Notes: generated from the letters alone by a model not told the origin. 16,165 nt of DNA from Desulfobacteraceae bacterium (GCA_022837185.1 JALHJD010000035.1:1-16165); one strand, 5' to 3'. Numbered from the stretch's first letter, positions 6,953 through 13,903 are shown. A program made the numbers and translations.

Positions 6953-7125
6953 AACGTGAATGGTCTGGTCATAGTGCCGTTCCGGCCTGAAAAGTCGCGC
7001 ACCGGCGAACATTGCAGACGAGCAGCGGCATGGCCGGCAGCCGAAGCCGTCACTTATCCCGGCGGCAGGCGTACAGAGCAGCCTACATAATCAGGATATT
7101 GCAGGCAAAATAACTGTTCACCCAC

Positions 7126-8547
7126 ATGTTCACACTCAAGCGCCTTTCCCTGCTCCTCTACAGTTATATTGCCACGGAGATGCTTGCCCCGTTCTTTGCA
7201 AGCTTTCTGATCCTGTACAGCGTCTTTTTCCTTGTCACCCTCCTCCCCATGCTGGATGTCGTCCTGGACCTCAAGATAGGTCTGGCGGATTTCATCAGGC
7301 TGGCGTGCTACATTTTTCCCCATATGCTGCTGTACGTCATTCCCATGGCGTGCATGACCGGGGTCATCGTCGGTTTCACGCGGCTGACCAATGACCGGGA
7401 GATGCTGGTCCTCAAATCAAGCGGAATCAGCCTGAGGCAGATCCTGCCCCCTGTTTTCCTCATCGCGGCGTCCATCTCCCTCCTGACGGGTTTCTTCTCG
7501 GTCAAGCTCGTGCCGGCCGGGGAACTGGCCATGAAGCAGCTGATGTTCCAGCTTGCCAAGGAGAAGATCAGCAAGGGCCTCCAGGAAAGGACCTTCACCG
7601 AAGCCCTCGGCGACATGGTGGTCTATGTCGACCAGGTCGGGGCGGATGATCACTGGCAGGGCGTGTACGTGTCGGATATGCGGAACCGGCAGCAGCCCGT
7701 CATCATCATGGCGGAAGGAGGATACCTGGACGCGGAAATCGAGAAGATGATGGTGACGATCACCCTCAATGACGGCACCCTTCATCATTCCGAAGTGCCG
7801 GAAAGCCAGGTGATCCGCTTTCAGCGCTACCAGATCCAGATCCCCCTGCAGCCGCCGACCGAGGTCAACGGCGATCATCTCACCCTGCTGGACAGAAGCT
7901 CCATGACCCAGCGGCAACTGCTGGACGCCGCCGACAAATACGGCCGCGATGAACGCCGGGGCATCGTCTTTCTCACCGAATATCACCACCGTCTTGCCTT
8001 GCCGGTGGGCTGCCTGATCCTGAGCCTGCTCGGCTTGCCCCTGGGACTGCAGTCCGGACCCGGCAGACAGGCATCAGGCATCCCCCTCGGCCTGTTTTTT
8101 TTCATTTTCTATTATATCCTGACAACGTTCGGCAGGGTGCTGGCCGAGGATTTAATGGTACCGGTGGTCATCGGCCTGTGGCTGCCCAACCTCGTTTTCC
8201 TGGCCCTGACGTTCATTGTCTTTCGCCGGGTTGAACGGGAAAAACCGATCATTTCCGACAGGATTCACAACTGGATGCTGGATATGTCTGACAGGTATCT
8301 GCTGCCGGTTATACGGTGGATCAGGCACCTGGTGACGCTGTCCCTGCAATGGCGGCCCGGCCGCTATGATTACCGCGAGGTGGCGCCCCCGGAGGATACC
8401 CAGGTCCACGCCAGCACCATGGACCTGGTATACCATGTGCCGGGGTGCGAGTTATATGACTGCCCGCAGTGCACGCTTCAGTTCAAAAACGCCAAGGTGG
8501 CGGAGGAGGCGGGCTTCAAGCCATGCAAACTCTGCCGCAGGGACTGA
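7126..8547 (+). CDS. lptF: LptF/LptG-family LPS export permease with extra C-terminal Ada-like zinc domain
   Basis: LptF and LptG form the inner-membrane part of the LptB2FGC exporter that lifts lipopolysaccharide towards the outer membrane. The layout fits: N-terminal helices at about 14-40 and 55-85, a helix at 105-125, a periplasmic jellyroll region (about 140-270), then helices at about 288-308, 318-338 and 343-366. The family usually ends near residue 360-400. This protein is 473 residues and adds a Cys-rich tail (434-470: VYHVPGC, then Cys446, Cys449, the AEEAGFKPCKLC block with Cys467 and Cys470). That tail closely resembles the H/C-C-C-C module of the Ada metal-binding domain and should face the cytoplasm. 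The choice between LptF and LptG is tentative. No clear ribosome site precedes the ATG; the upstream 173 bp holds no gene I can support. Confidence 0.9.
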   Translation: MFTLKRLSLLLYSYIATEMLAPFFASFLILYSVFFLVTLLPMLDVVLDLKIGLADFIRLACYIFPHMLLYVIPMACMTGVIVGFTRLTNDREMLVLKSSGISLRQILPPVFLIAASISLLTGFFSVKLVPAGELAMKQLMFQLAKEKISKGLQERTFTEALGDMVVYVDQVGADDHWQGVYVSDMRNRQQPVIIMAEGGYLDAEIEKMMVTITLNDGTLHHSEVPESQVIRFQRYQIQIPLQPPTEVNGDHLTLLDRSSMTQRQLLDAADKYGRDERRGIVFLTEYHHRLALPVGCLILSLLGLPLGLQSGPGRQASGIPLGLFFFIFYYILTTFGRVLAEDLMVPVVIGLWLPNLVFLALTFIVFRRVEREKPIISDRIHNWMLDMSDRYLLPVIRWIRHLVTLSLQWRPGRYDYREVAPPEDTQVHASTMDLVYHVPGCELYDCPQCTLQFKNAKVAEEAGFKPCKLCRRD

Positions 8548-8570
8548 GCCCGGGATTTCCTTTCACCGGT

Positions 8571-8605
8571 CCCTTTCCGCCCGGGAAGGGCATGCCGCGG
8601 GCATG
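8571..8605. terminator. Tandem hairpins between convergent genes (possible bidirectional terminator)
   Basis: Two stem-loops abut in the 83-bp gap between the convergent lptF-like and Mut7-C genes. CCCTTTC (8571-8577) pairs with GGAAGGG (8584-8590) with one G-U pair, and CATGCC (8591-8596) pairs perfectly with GGCATG (8600-8605) over a 3-base loop. No T-run follows on either strand, so intrinsic termination would be weak. Confidence 0.3.
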
Positions 8606-8630
8606 GATCGTGGAGAGGGCGGGACAGGAT

Positions 8631-9380
8631 TCAGCCCGCTGATGAGGCGGAAAAAATTTCGGGAAAGCTGCGCCGCATTCTGTCAACGTGGCTGCCCGGC
8701 CAGTAAATCCTGTCGCACCGGGGGCAGATGCTGAAGGAATTGTAATATTTTCTGGTCAACGGCTCCAGGCGGTGGAGAACATCTTCTTTTTCCACGGACC
8801 GAAGGGGGAAGTTGCACTCCAGGCAGCGGCTGAACGGCTCGAGTCCCGCGGCGCCGAACAGGTTCAGAACCTCCCTCACCTGGGCGGCCGGCCGGCCGGA
8901 CCTGATATAGCGCCCGAACTCCACCCTTTTCCTTTTCAGCAGGTCCAGATCGCGGGTCAGCAGGATGCGGTTTTCCACCTCAAGCAAGGCGATGATCTCC
9001 CCGTCGGTCCAGCGGTAATCATACAGAGTGTCAAAACCGGCCATACGCAGGTACCGCGCCAGCCGCCCGACATTATTGTCGACGATGAACCGTATGGTCT
9101 GCAATGGACGGGGTCTGAGCAGGGTCGGCCTGGCCACGTCCCAGGGCACGGGGACCGGGAATATGTCAAACCTGTCCCTGTCCTCGACGGCCCGGGAAAA
9201 ATCGACCTCCCTGGCGTTGCATTCTATTCTGTTGACCTCGGTATGGGGCAGGCCGAACGATTCGATCACGTCCTTGATGGAGGCGGAGCGGGTCACCTCC
9301 TGCCGGACGGGACGGACGTCGCGCCAGCGGCGGCGAAGCAGGGTCTGCAGATCTCCATGAAAATGGTATTCGGCCGCCAT
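8631..9380 (-). CDS. Mut7-C RNase domain protein with N-terminal ubiquitin-like fold
   Basis: A 249-residue protein with a ubiquitin/ThiS-like N-terminal domain (about 1-80) and a Mut7-C domain (about 97-235), a PIN-like nuclease fold with a zinc ribbon. Acidic residues expected at the active site are visible: Asp101 in FIVDNNVGRLARYLRMAGFD, Asp126 in TDGE, and Asp144 in LLTRD. Zinc ligands are Cys186/Cys189 (RCLEC) and Cys219/Cys222 (CPRC), followed by the hallmark YWPGSH (226-231). An upstream in-frame extension to 9539 lacks family similarity and overlaps the preceding gene, so I start at the ATG at 9380; no strong ribosome site is visible there. It follows the PA14 lipoprotein gene by 32 bp. 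RNA or tRNA cleavage is predicted for the fold, but substrate is unknown. Confidence 0.9.
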   Translation of the reverse strand: MAAEYHFHGDLQTLLRRRWRDVRPVRQEVTRSASIKDVIESFGLPHTEVNRIECNAREVDFSRAVEDRDRFDIFPVPVPWDVARPTLLRPRPLQTIRFIVDNNVGRLARYLRMAGFDTLYDYRWTDGEIIALLEVENRILLTRDLDLLKRKRVEFGRYIRSGRPAAQVREVLNLFGAAGLEPFSRCLECNFPLRSVEKEDVLHRLEPLTRKYYNSFSICPRCDRIYWPGSHVDRMRRSFPEIFSASSAG

Positions 9381-9412
9381 GACGGTTGATTCGCGGTGTG
9401 GCTGGAGCGGCC

Positions 9413-10057
9413 TCAGGGCAGATGGGCGTACACTTCCGCCGGGACGATCGCCGGACCGGCGGCGCCGGGGGGCTGCCAGTACAGTTCCAGCGCGGCGGTG
9501 CCCTTGCGCTGAAAATATCTGATCTCCACCGGAAACCATCCGCCCCGGGCAACGGTTATCCGGCCGGGAGCGGACATTCTGCCCTTGTGCACCGACGGAT
9601 CACTGACGAGCAGATGGCCGTTGATATACAGCTCGAACCCGTCGTTGGAATAGGCCTGAAACATGTAGTCCCCCGGTTCGGCGAAATGAAGAAAACCGTA
9701 CATGTGTGCCCCGACGCCCTTTTCCTCGCCGCTGTCAAATACCTTGCCCCCGCCGAAGCGATGATTGAGCAGGGGAAGCGGCGGGCCGGGCTTTCCCATC
9801 TTCCTGATCAGCTCTTCGCTTTTCAGCATCTGGCTGGTCGTCCTGTAGAAGTCATAGACATAATACACTGCCAGCCCGGGCTGGAGCTCTCCGCTCCGTA
9901 TATCGGCCGGATGCTGGGGTTCCGGAAGGATCGTCAGGGAAGGGGTATGCTCCGTTTTGGGGGCGCATCCCGCCGCGAGGAACACGGGAACAGCCGCGAG
10001 GAGCACAAGCAGGAGGAAGAGGATATCCGGTGTGGACGGTTTATTTTTCGGCCCCAT
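9413..10057 (-). CDS. Lipoprotein with PA14 domain
   Basis: The first 30 residues form a signal sequence (hydrophobic 12-28) ending in the lipobox LAAGC, with Cys31 the expected lipidation site. Residues about 60-214 match the PA14 beta-barrel fold, which binds carbohydrate or mediates surface contacts: GLAVYYVYDF (61-70), YGFLHFAEPGDYMF (120-133), the central SNDGFELYINGHLL (137-150), and VEIRYFQRKGTAALELYW (177-194). A charged stretch (76-90) is inserted between early strands. The ATG at 10057 has AAGGGAG 6 bases upstream. The predicted protein would sit at the periplasmic or outer face. It is the first gene of a likely two-gene unit with the Mut7-C gene, an odd functional pairing. Confidence 0.88.
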   Translation of the reverse strand: MGPKNKPSTPDILFLLLVLLAAVPVFLAAGCAPKTEHTPSLTILPEPQHPADIRSGELQPGLAVYYVYDFYRTTSQMLKSEELIRKMGKPGPPLPLLNHRFGGGKVFDSGEEKGVGAHMYGFLHFAEPGDYMFQAYSNDGFELYINGHLLVSDPSVHKGRMSAPGRITVARGGWFPVEIRYFQRKGTAALELYWQPPGAAGPAIVPAEVYAHLP

Positions 10058-10091
10058 GGCGTTCTCCCTTGGGATTGCTGGTCTGTCGGTG

Positions 10092-10140
10092 CGCCCTTCC
10101 TGATCCCGGACCGTAATCCGTTCCGGAAGGCGTTTTTATT
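10092..10140 (+). terminator. Terminator-like hairpin plus T-tract (also a 5' stem on the opposite transcript)
   Basis: On the plus strand, CGCCCTTCC (10092-10100) pairs with GGAAGGCG (10125-10132) in an 8-bp stem with one bulged C. An inner CGGA/TCCG stem (10107-10110 with 10117-10120) sits in the loop, and TTTTTATT follows at 10133-10140. This is a good intrinsic-terminator shape, though no plus-strand gene ends here. It would stop antisense transcription entering nnrDE. On the minus strand the same structure would sit at the extreme 5' end of the lipoprotein mRNA. Confidence 0.45.
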
Positions 10141-10169
10141 ATTGTAGACCAATTTGGCCGATTACGCAA
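10141..10169 (-). promoter_or_regulatory. Candidate sigma-70 promoter for the PA14 lipoprotein gene
   Basis: On the minus strand TTGCGT (10169-10164) and TACAAT (10146-10141, 5 of 6 consensus) are separated by exactly 17 bp. Transcription would begin near 10134, about 77 nt before the ATG and at the edge of the hairpin at 10092-10132. Confidence 0.45.
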
Positions 10170-10231
10170 AGGACATGAAAGCGGCCCCATGCCCCGGTTG
10201 CCGCGGGGCCTGCCTCTCCCCTGCTATTGAT

Positions 10232-10260
10232 TTGCTCCGGCTGGTGAAAAAATGTATACT
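10232..10260 (+). promoter_or_regulatory. Candidate sigma-70 promoter for the NAD(P)H-hydrate repair gene
   Basis: TTGCTC (10232-10237) and TATACT (10255-10260) are separated by 17 bp. The start point would be near 10267, giving a leader of about 78 nt before the chosen ATG at 10345. The longer reading frame that begins with ATG at 10252 would place its start inside this -10 region, which supports the shorter protein. Confidence 0.35.
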
Positions 10261-10321
10261 TTGTCAGAGATTGATTTGTTGTTTATCGAAGCCCCGGAAC
10301 AGGGCGGTCCGGTGGGCCGTT

Positions 10322-10339
10322 CCTCCCGGGAAAAGGAGG
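10322..10339 (+). promoter_or_regulatory. Stem that can hide the ribosome binding site of the NAD(P)H-hydrate repair gene
   Basis: CCTCC (10322-10326) can pair with the GGAGG Shine-Dalgarno sequence (10335-10339) over an 8-base loop. Upstream GGAAC (10296-10300) can pair with GTTCC (10319-10323), sharing bases with the first stem, so the two compete. A translational switch is possible but unproven. Confidence 0.3.
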
Positions 10340-10344
10340 CATGG

Positions 10345-11961
10345 ATGAAGCTGGCCACGGCCGCGGAAATGCTGGAGCTTGACCGGACCGCCATCGAGCG
10401 GTTCGGGATCCCGGGCATTGTCCTCATGGAAAATGCCGGTCGGGGTACGGTTGACTGCATGATCCGGGAATTCGGGACGGTGGAGGGGAGGCTTGTCCCC
10501 GTGTTCGTCGGGCCGGGCAACAACGGCGGCGACGGTCTGGTGATCGCCCGGCGCCTGCACGAACTGGGAGGACTGCCCTTTGTCGTCTACCTCGTTGAAC
10601 CCTCCGCACTCAAGGGAGATGCCGCGGTCAACCGGGAGATCGTCAGGCGGCTCGACCTGCCCCGCCGGATCGCCGCGAACGAGGAAAACCTGAATGACGC
10701 CGCGGCGGAGATTCTCCGGCTCAACACCATCCATCCTGTTCTCACCCTGGTCGACGCCCTGTTCGGAACCGGTCTGCAGCGACCCCTGGCCGGCCTTTTC
10801 CTGTCGGCCGTCAACCTGATCAACAGGCTCCGCGGCCAAATGAACCGCCCCGTCACCGCGGTGGATATTCCCTCCGGGCTCGACGCCGATACCGGCATGC
10901 CCCTGGGCGGCTGCGTCAGGGCCGATGTCACCGTTACCTACGGCCTTGCCAAACCGGGCCAGTTCATGCATGGCGGGGGCCCGTCGGGCCGGCTCCACGT
11001 GGTCGACATCGGCATTCCCCGGCAGGCGGTGGATCAGGCCGGTCTCGCCGGTGCAGCCCTGGATGCCTCAATTCTCGAGCATCTCAGCAGCAGGGGGACG
11101 GCAAGCCACAAGGGAGACTACGGGCACCTGCTGATCCTGGCCGGCTCAACCGGCAAGACCGGCGCGGCCATTCTCTCGTCGCTCGGCGCCCTGCGGATCG
11201 GCGCCGGCCTGGTCACCCTCTGCGTGCCCGCCGACCTCAACACCGTTTTCGAGTCAAGCCTGTTCGAGGCGATGACCGTTCCTCTGCCCAACTCGGTTTC
11301 CTGCCTTTCCTTTGCCGACCTGGACCTGGTCCGGGACCGGCTGCGAGGCAAAAACGCGGTGGTCGTCGGGCCCGGGCTCGGCACCGCGCCCCAGACGCGG
11401 CAGCTGGTGCAGCGGCTGTACCGCGAGGTGGAAGTGCCGATGGTGGTCGACGCCGATGCCCTCAATGTCCTTGCCCTTGACCCGGACTCACTGGCCAATC
11501 CGGCCGCCGAAAGGCTGCTGACCCCTCATCCCGGCGAGATGGCGAGGCTGACGGGAAAAAAAGCCGGGGAAATACAGCAGGACAGGGTTGCGGCAACGGT
11601 CGGGTTCAGCGCGGCGGTCAACGGCGCGGCAGGAAAAATCACCCTGATCCTCAAGGGAGCGGGAACCCTGATCTGCGACCCGGACCGGTCATGGGCCGTC
11701 AACACCACGGGCAACCCAGGCATGGCCGCGGGAGGCATGGGAGATGTCCTGGCCGGCCTGCTCGGCGGACTGCTGGCCCAGGGGTATCCGGCGGCCACCG
11801 CGGCCCGCCTGGGGGTGTACCTGCACGGCCTGGCCGCGGACCGGCTGGCACAGAAAATTCCGTACGGTTATACGGCATCCGAAGTGGCCGCCATCCTTCC
11901 TGAAATGATCAGGACGGCACCAGTTGATTCACCACAACCCAGCATGAGGAGCAACCCATGA
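10345..11961 (+). CDS. nnrDE: Bifunctional NAD(P)H-hydrate epimerase / ADP-dependent NAD(P)H-hydrate dehydratase
   Basis: This enzyme repairs NADH and NADPH damaged by hydration: the N-terminal YjeF_N domain epimerises R and S forms, and the C-terminal ribokinase-like domain dehydrates S-NAD(P)HX with ADP (ATP in eukaryotes). The 538 residues hold both. Epimerase motifs: MENAG (28-32), GPGNNGGDGLVIARRL (56-71), DIPSGLDADTG (174-184). Dehydratase motifs: HKGDYGHLLILAGSTGKTGA (255-274), LTPHPGEMARLTG (392-404), and NTTGNPGMAAGGMGDVLAG (453-471) with probable catalytic Asp467. The ATG at 10345 follows AAAAGGAGG by 5 bases; an earlier in-frame ATG at 10252 has no ribosome site and no similarity. 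The stop overlaps the CBS gene start by 4 bp (ATGA), indicating translational coupling. Confidence 0.96.
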   Translation: MKLATAAEMLELDRTAIERFGIPGIVLMENAGRGTVDCMIREFGTVEGRLVPVFVGPGNNGGDGLVIARRLHELGGLPFVVYLVEPSALKGDAAVNREIVRRLDLPRRIAANEENLNDAAAEILRLNTIHPVLTLVDALFGTGLQRPLAGLFLSAVNLINRLRGQMNRPVTAVDIPSGLDADTGMPLGGCVRADVTVTYGLAKPGQFMHGGGPSGRLHVVDIGIPRQAVDQAGLAGAALDASILEHLSSRGTASHKGDYGHLLILAGSTGKTGAAILSSLGALRIGAGLVTLCVPADLNTVFESSLFEAMTVPLPNSVSCLSFADLDLVRDRLRGKNAVVVGPGLGTAPQTRQLVQRLYREVEVPMVVDADALNVLALDPDSLANPAAERLLTPHPGEMARLTGKKAGEIQQDRVAATVGFSAAVNGAAGKITLILKGAGTLICDPDRSWAVNTTGNPGMAAGGMGDVLAGLLGGLLAQGYPAATAARLGVYLHGLAADRLAQKIPYGYTASEVAAILPEMIRTAPVDSPQPSMRSNP

Positions 11962-12413
11962 CCACAGCCCAGGATATCATGACCCGTGAAGTCATCACCG
12001 CCAACGAAAACCTGTCCGTCCGCGAACTGGCCAGAATATTTGCCGACAACAGGATAAGCGGCGCACCGGTCGTCGACGATCAGGGCAATCTTGTCGGGGT
12101 GGTGACGGAAAGCGACCTGATCGACCAGGCCAAGAAAGTGCACATCCCGACGGTCATGGCGTTTTTTGACTCGTTTGTTTTTCTCGAGAATCCGGACCGC
12201 CTGGAAAAAGACCTCAAGAAGATGGCGGCGTCCACGGTCGGCGACGTCTGTTCCAGGGAGGTGGTGAGCGTTGAATACGACGCGCCCCTGGAAGAAATTG
12301 CCACCATCATGGCGGAGAAGAACCGGCACACCCTGCCGGTCATGGAAAAAGGCAGGATGGTCGGAGTGATCGGCAAGTCGGATATCATCCGCACCCTGGC
12401 CCAGAACGAATAG
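11958..12413 (+). CDS. Two-CBS-domain protein
   Basis: The 151 residues form a Bateman pair and little else: CBS1 about 1-57 (DIMTREVITANENLSVRELA, GAPVVDDQGNLVGVVTESDL) and CBS2 about 94-148 (VGDVCSREVVSVEYDAPLEEIA, LPVMEKGRMVGVIGKSDIIR). Stand-alone CBS pairs usually bind AMP, ADP, ATP or S-adenosylmethionine and regulate partner proteins. The linker (58-93) is predicted helical. AGGAG lies 6 bases before the ATG, which overlaps the TGA of the upstream NAD(P)H-hydrate repair gene. A regulatory link to nucleotide state is plausible because the upstream dehydratase uses ADP, but no catalytic domain is fused and the partner is unknown. Confidence 0.93.
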   Translation: MTTAQDIMTREVITANENLSVRELARIFADNRISGAPVVDDQGNLVGVVTESDLIDQAKKVHIPTVMAFFDSFVFLENPDRLEKDLKKMAASTVGDVCSREVVSVEYDAPLEEIATIMAEKNRHTLPVMEKGRMVGVIGKSDIIRTLAQNE

Positions 12414-12436
12414 CTTTGCCCGGCCCTGGGGCGGTT

Positions 12437-12646
12437 TCACTCCATGAGGTGAACCCGTTCACAATCGGGGCATATCCAGGTCGGACCGTTGCTGATGCCC
12501 CACTTGTTTTCGGCAAAACAATCCGGACAGATCTGAAACCCGCAGGGACAACTCCAGCAGAAAGGCAGCCGGCGTTGACAGCAGTGGCAGCGATGCTCCC
12601 TGCCCTTTCTGCTCCGATACCCCCTGGGCCTCCCGGAACCGGTCAT
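12437..12646 (-). CDS. Small four-CxxC zinc-ribbon-like protein
   Basis: A 69-residue protein with ten cysteines, including four CxxC pairs: Cys20/23, Cys30/33, Cys40/43 and Cys59/62. That suggests two zinc (or iron) sites in a zinc-ribbon or treble-clef arrangement. The N-terminal 19 residues are basic (several Arg and Lys) and could bind nucleic acid or be disordered. It has no signal peptide. It starts 9 bp after the cutA stop codon, with a weak AGGA about 7 bases upstream, so translation is probably coupled to cutA. An overlapping frame from 12650 lacks the cysteine pattern and is not believed. I do not recognise a named family. Confidence 0.7.
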   Translation of the reverse strand: MTGSGRPRGYRSRKGREHRCHCCQRRLPFCWSCPCGFQICPDCFAENKWGISNGPTWICPDCERVHLME

Positions 12647-12655
12647 ACAACCATC

Positions 12656-12985
12656 CTATTCCTGCCGGGGCGGGCGAAGTTCGCTGCTGAGCCAGCCTTC
12701 ATAGGCCCTGCCGCAGCGCAGCGCCTCTGTGGCGATGATCTCCGGCACCTCATAGGGGTGGGCGGCGGCAACGGCCTCTTCAAGGGCGTCCAGGAGATCG
12801 CTCCTGCTTTTCATGACGCAGAGGAATTCCGCGGCGGTTTCAACTTCGCCCCGCCAGTGATACATGCTGGTGCACGGACTGATCTGCACGCAGGCGGCCA
12901 GCCGCCCTTCCAGAACCGTTGCGGCGATCTTTTCCGCCGCCTCCTGACTGTCAACCGTTGTCACAACCTGGATATAGCTGGTCAT
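12656..12985 (-). CDS. cutA: CutA-family divalent-cation tolerance protein
   Basis: CutA proteins are small trimeric, ferredoxin-like (PII-like) cytoplasmic proteins linked to copper and other divalent-metal tolerance; the molecular role is poorly defined. The 109-residue length is typical. Family signatures are VVTTVDSQEAAEKIA (7-21), LAACVQISPCTSMYHWRGEVE (29-49, with the conserved Cys32 and the W-x-G-x-(I/V)-E motif), EFLCVMKS (53-60), HPYEVPEII (76-84) and YEGWL (95-99). AAGAGGTGG lies 6 bases upstream of the ATG. The four-CxxC gene follows after 9 bp, forming a two-gene unit divergent from coaX. Confidence 0.95.
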   Translation of the reverse strand: MTSYIQVVTTVDSQEAAEKIAATVLEGRLAACVQISPCTSMYHWRGEVETAAEFLCVMKSRSDLLDALEEAVAAAHPYEVPEIIATEALRCGRAYEGWLSSELRPPRQE

Positions 12986-13050
12986 GGGGTTCCACCTCTT
13001 CTTTTTCCCCTCCGGGAATCCATCTCTGTGGAATTTTTCTCAATTATGGA

Positions 13051-13079
13051 ATAGTATCCAATCGATGGAAACAAATCAA
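13051..13079 (-). promoter_or_regulatory. Candidate sigma-70 promoter for cutA
   Basis: On the minus strand TTGATT (13079-13074) and TACTAT (13056-13051) are separated by 17 bp, each 4 of 6 to consensus. Transcription would begin near 13044 with a leader of about 59 nt. The same 93-bp gap must hold the coaX promoter; TAGTAT (13052-13057) is a possible overlapping -10 on the plus strand. Confidence 0.4.
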
Positions 13080-13102
13080 TGGAATCAGAAACGGGGGAGG
13101 CC

Positions 13103-13903
13103 ATGCTCCTGGCGGTCGATGTCGGCAATTCCCATACGGTGAGCGGCATCTTTTCCGGCGACGAGCTGGTTGCCGAGTGGCGGCTGCAATCGGACCGGGA
13201 CAGAACGGGGGATGAACTCGCCATCCGCTATCACACCCTGCTTGAGATGCAGCATATCCGGCCGGAGGAAATCACCGGCTTCATCGTCTCAAGCGTCGTC
13301 CCCACCCTCGAAACGGCATGGATGTCCTATGCCGCCCGATACCTGGGCGGACAACTCACCGGTGGACCGCTTTCGGTCGACCACACCACCAGGACCGATA
13401 TCGCCATTGCCGCCGAGAACCCGGCAGAGGTCGGCGCCGATCGCATTGTCAATTCAGTTGCGGCCTGGCACCGTTTCCGGTCTCCGGTCATCGTCATCGA
13501 TTTCGGCACCGCCATAACGTTCGACTGCATCAACGGCAGCAGGGAATATCTCGGCGGCGCCATTGTTCCCGGCCTGGGCATTTCCCTGGACGCCCTGGCG
13601 GCGAGGACGGCAAAACTGCCGCGGGTGGACATAGACAAGCCGCCCCGCTCCGTCATCGGCAGGACCTCGGTGGATGCAATCCGCTCCGGCCTGCTGGTCG
13701 GTTTCGGCGGGCTGGTCGACCGCCTGGTTGACCGGCTGTCCGCCGAGCTCGCCGCCTCCAATTCCCCGGTCAATATCATCGGCACCGGCGGCATGGCGCA
13801 CCTCATCGCCCCCTATAGCCGCCATCTGCAAATTATCGAACCCCATCTGACCCTCAGGGGGCTGCAGATCATTTACGCCTTGAACTCCGGTCATGCACGG
13901 TAA
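13103..13903 (+). CDS. coaX: Type III pantothenate kinase
   Basis: CoaX phosphorylates pantothenate, the first step of coenzyme A synthesis; type III enzymes are acetate/sugar-kinase-like ASKHA dimers, need a monovalent cation and are not inhibited by CoA. Motifs in order: phosphate-binding DVGNSHT (6-12), GADRIVN (111-117) with the catalytic Asp113, IDFGTAITFD (132-141), and IIGTGGMAHL (225-234). The 266-residue length fits. I chose the ATG at 13103 because family members begin with MLL-x-(V/I)-D-(V/I)-GN, but GGGGGAGG ends only 2 bases before it. An in-frame ATG at 13079, with GGAA 8 bases upstream, would add eight residues and remains possible. The 3' end overlaps the LD-carboxypeptidase gene by 11 bp. 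Confidence 0.95.
   Translation: MLLAVDVGNSHTVSGIFSGDELVAEWRLQSDRDRTGDELAIRYHTLLEMQHIRPEEITGFIVSSVVPTLETAWMSYAARYLGGQLTGGPLSVDHTTRTDIAIAAENPAEVGADRIVNSVAAWHRFRSPVIVIDFGTAITFDCINGSREYLGGAIVPGLGISLDALAARTAKLPRVDIDKPPRSVIGRTSVDAIRSGLLVGFGGLVDRLVDRLSAELAASNSPVNIIGTGGMAHLIAPYSRHLQIIEPHLTLRGLQIIYALNSGHAR

Noticed and set aside
6956..7090. 44-codon GTG-initiated frame between the M23 and lptF genes
   Set aside because: No ribosome site, Arg/Ala/Pro-rich composition typical of chance GC-rich translation, no recognisable motif.
9381..9539. 53-residue N-terminal extension of the Mut7-C protein
   Set aside because: It overlaps the upstream lipoprotein gene and has no similarity to the ubiquitin-like domain, which begins right at the ATG at 9380.
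10252..10344. 31-residue N-terminal extension of the NAD(P)H-hydrate repair protein
   Set aside because: Its ATG overlaps the predicted -10 region and lacks a ribosome site, whereas the ATG at 10345 has a strong one and fits the family N-terminus.
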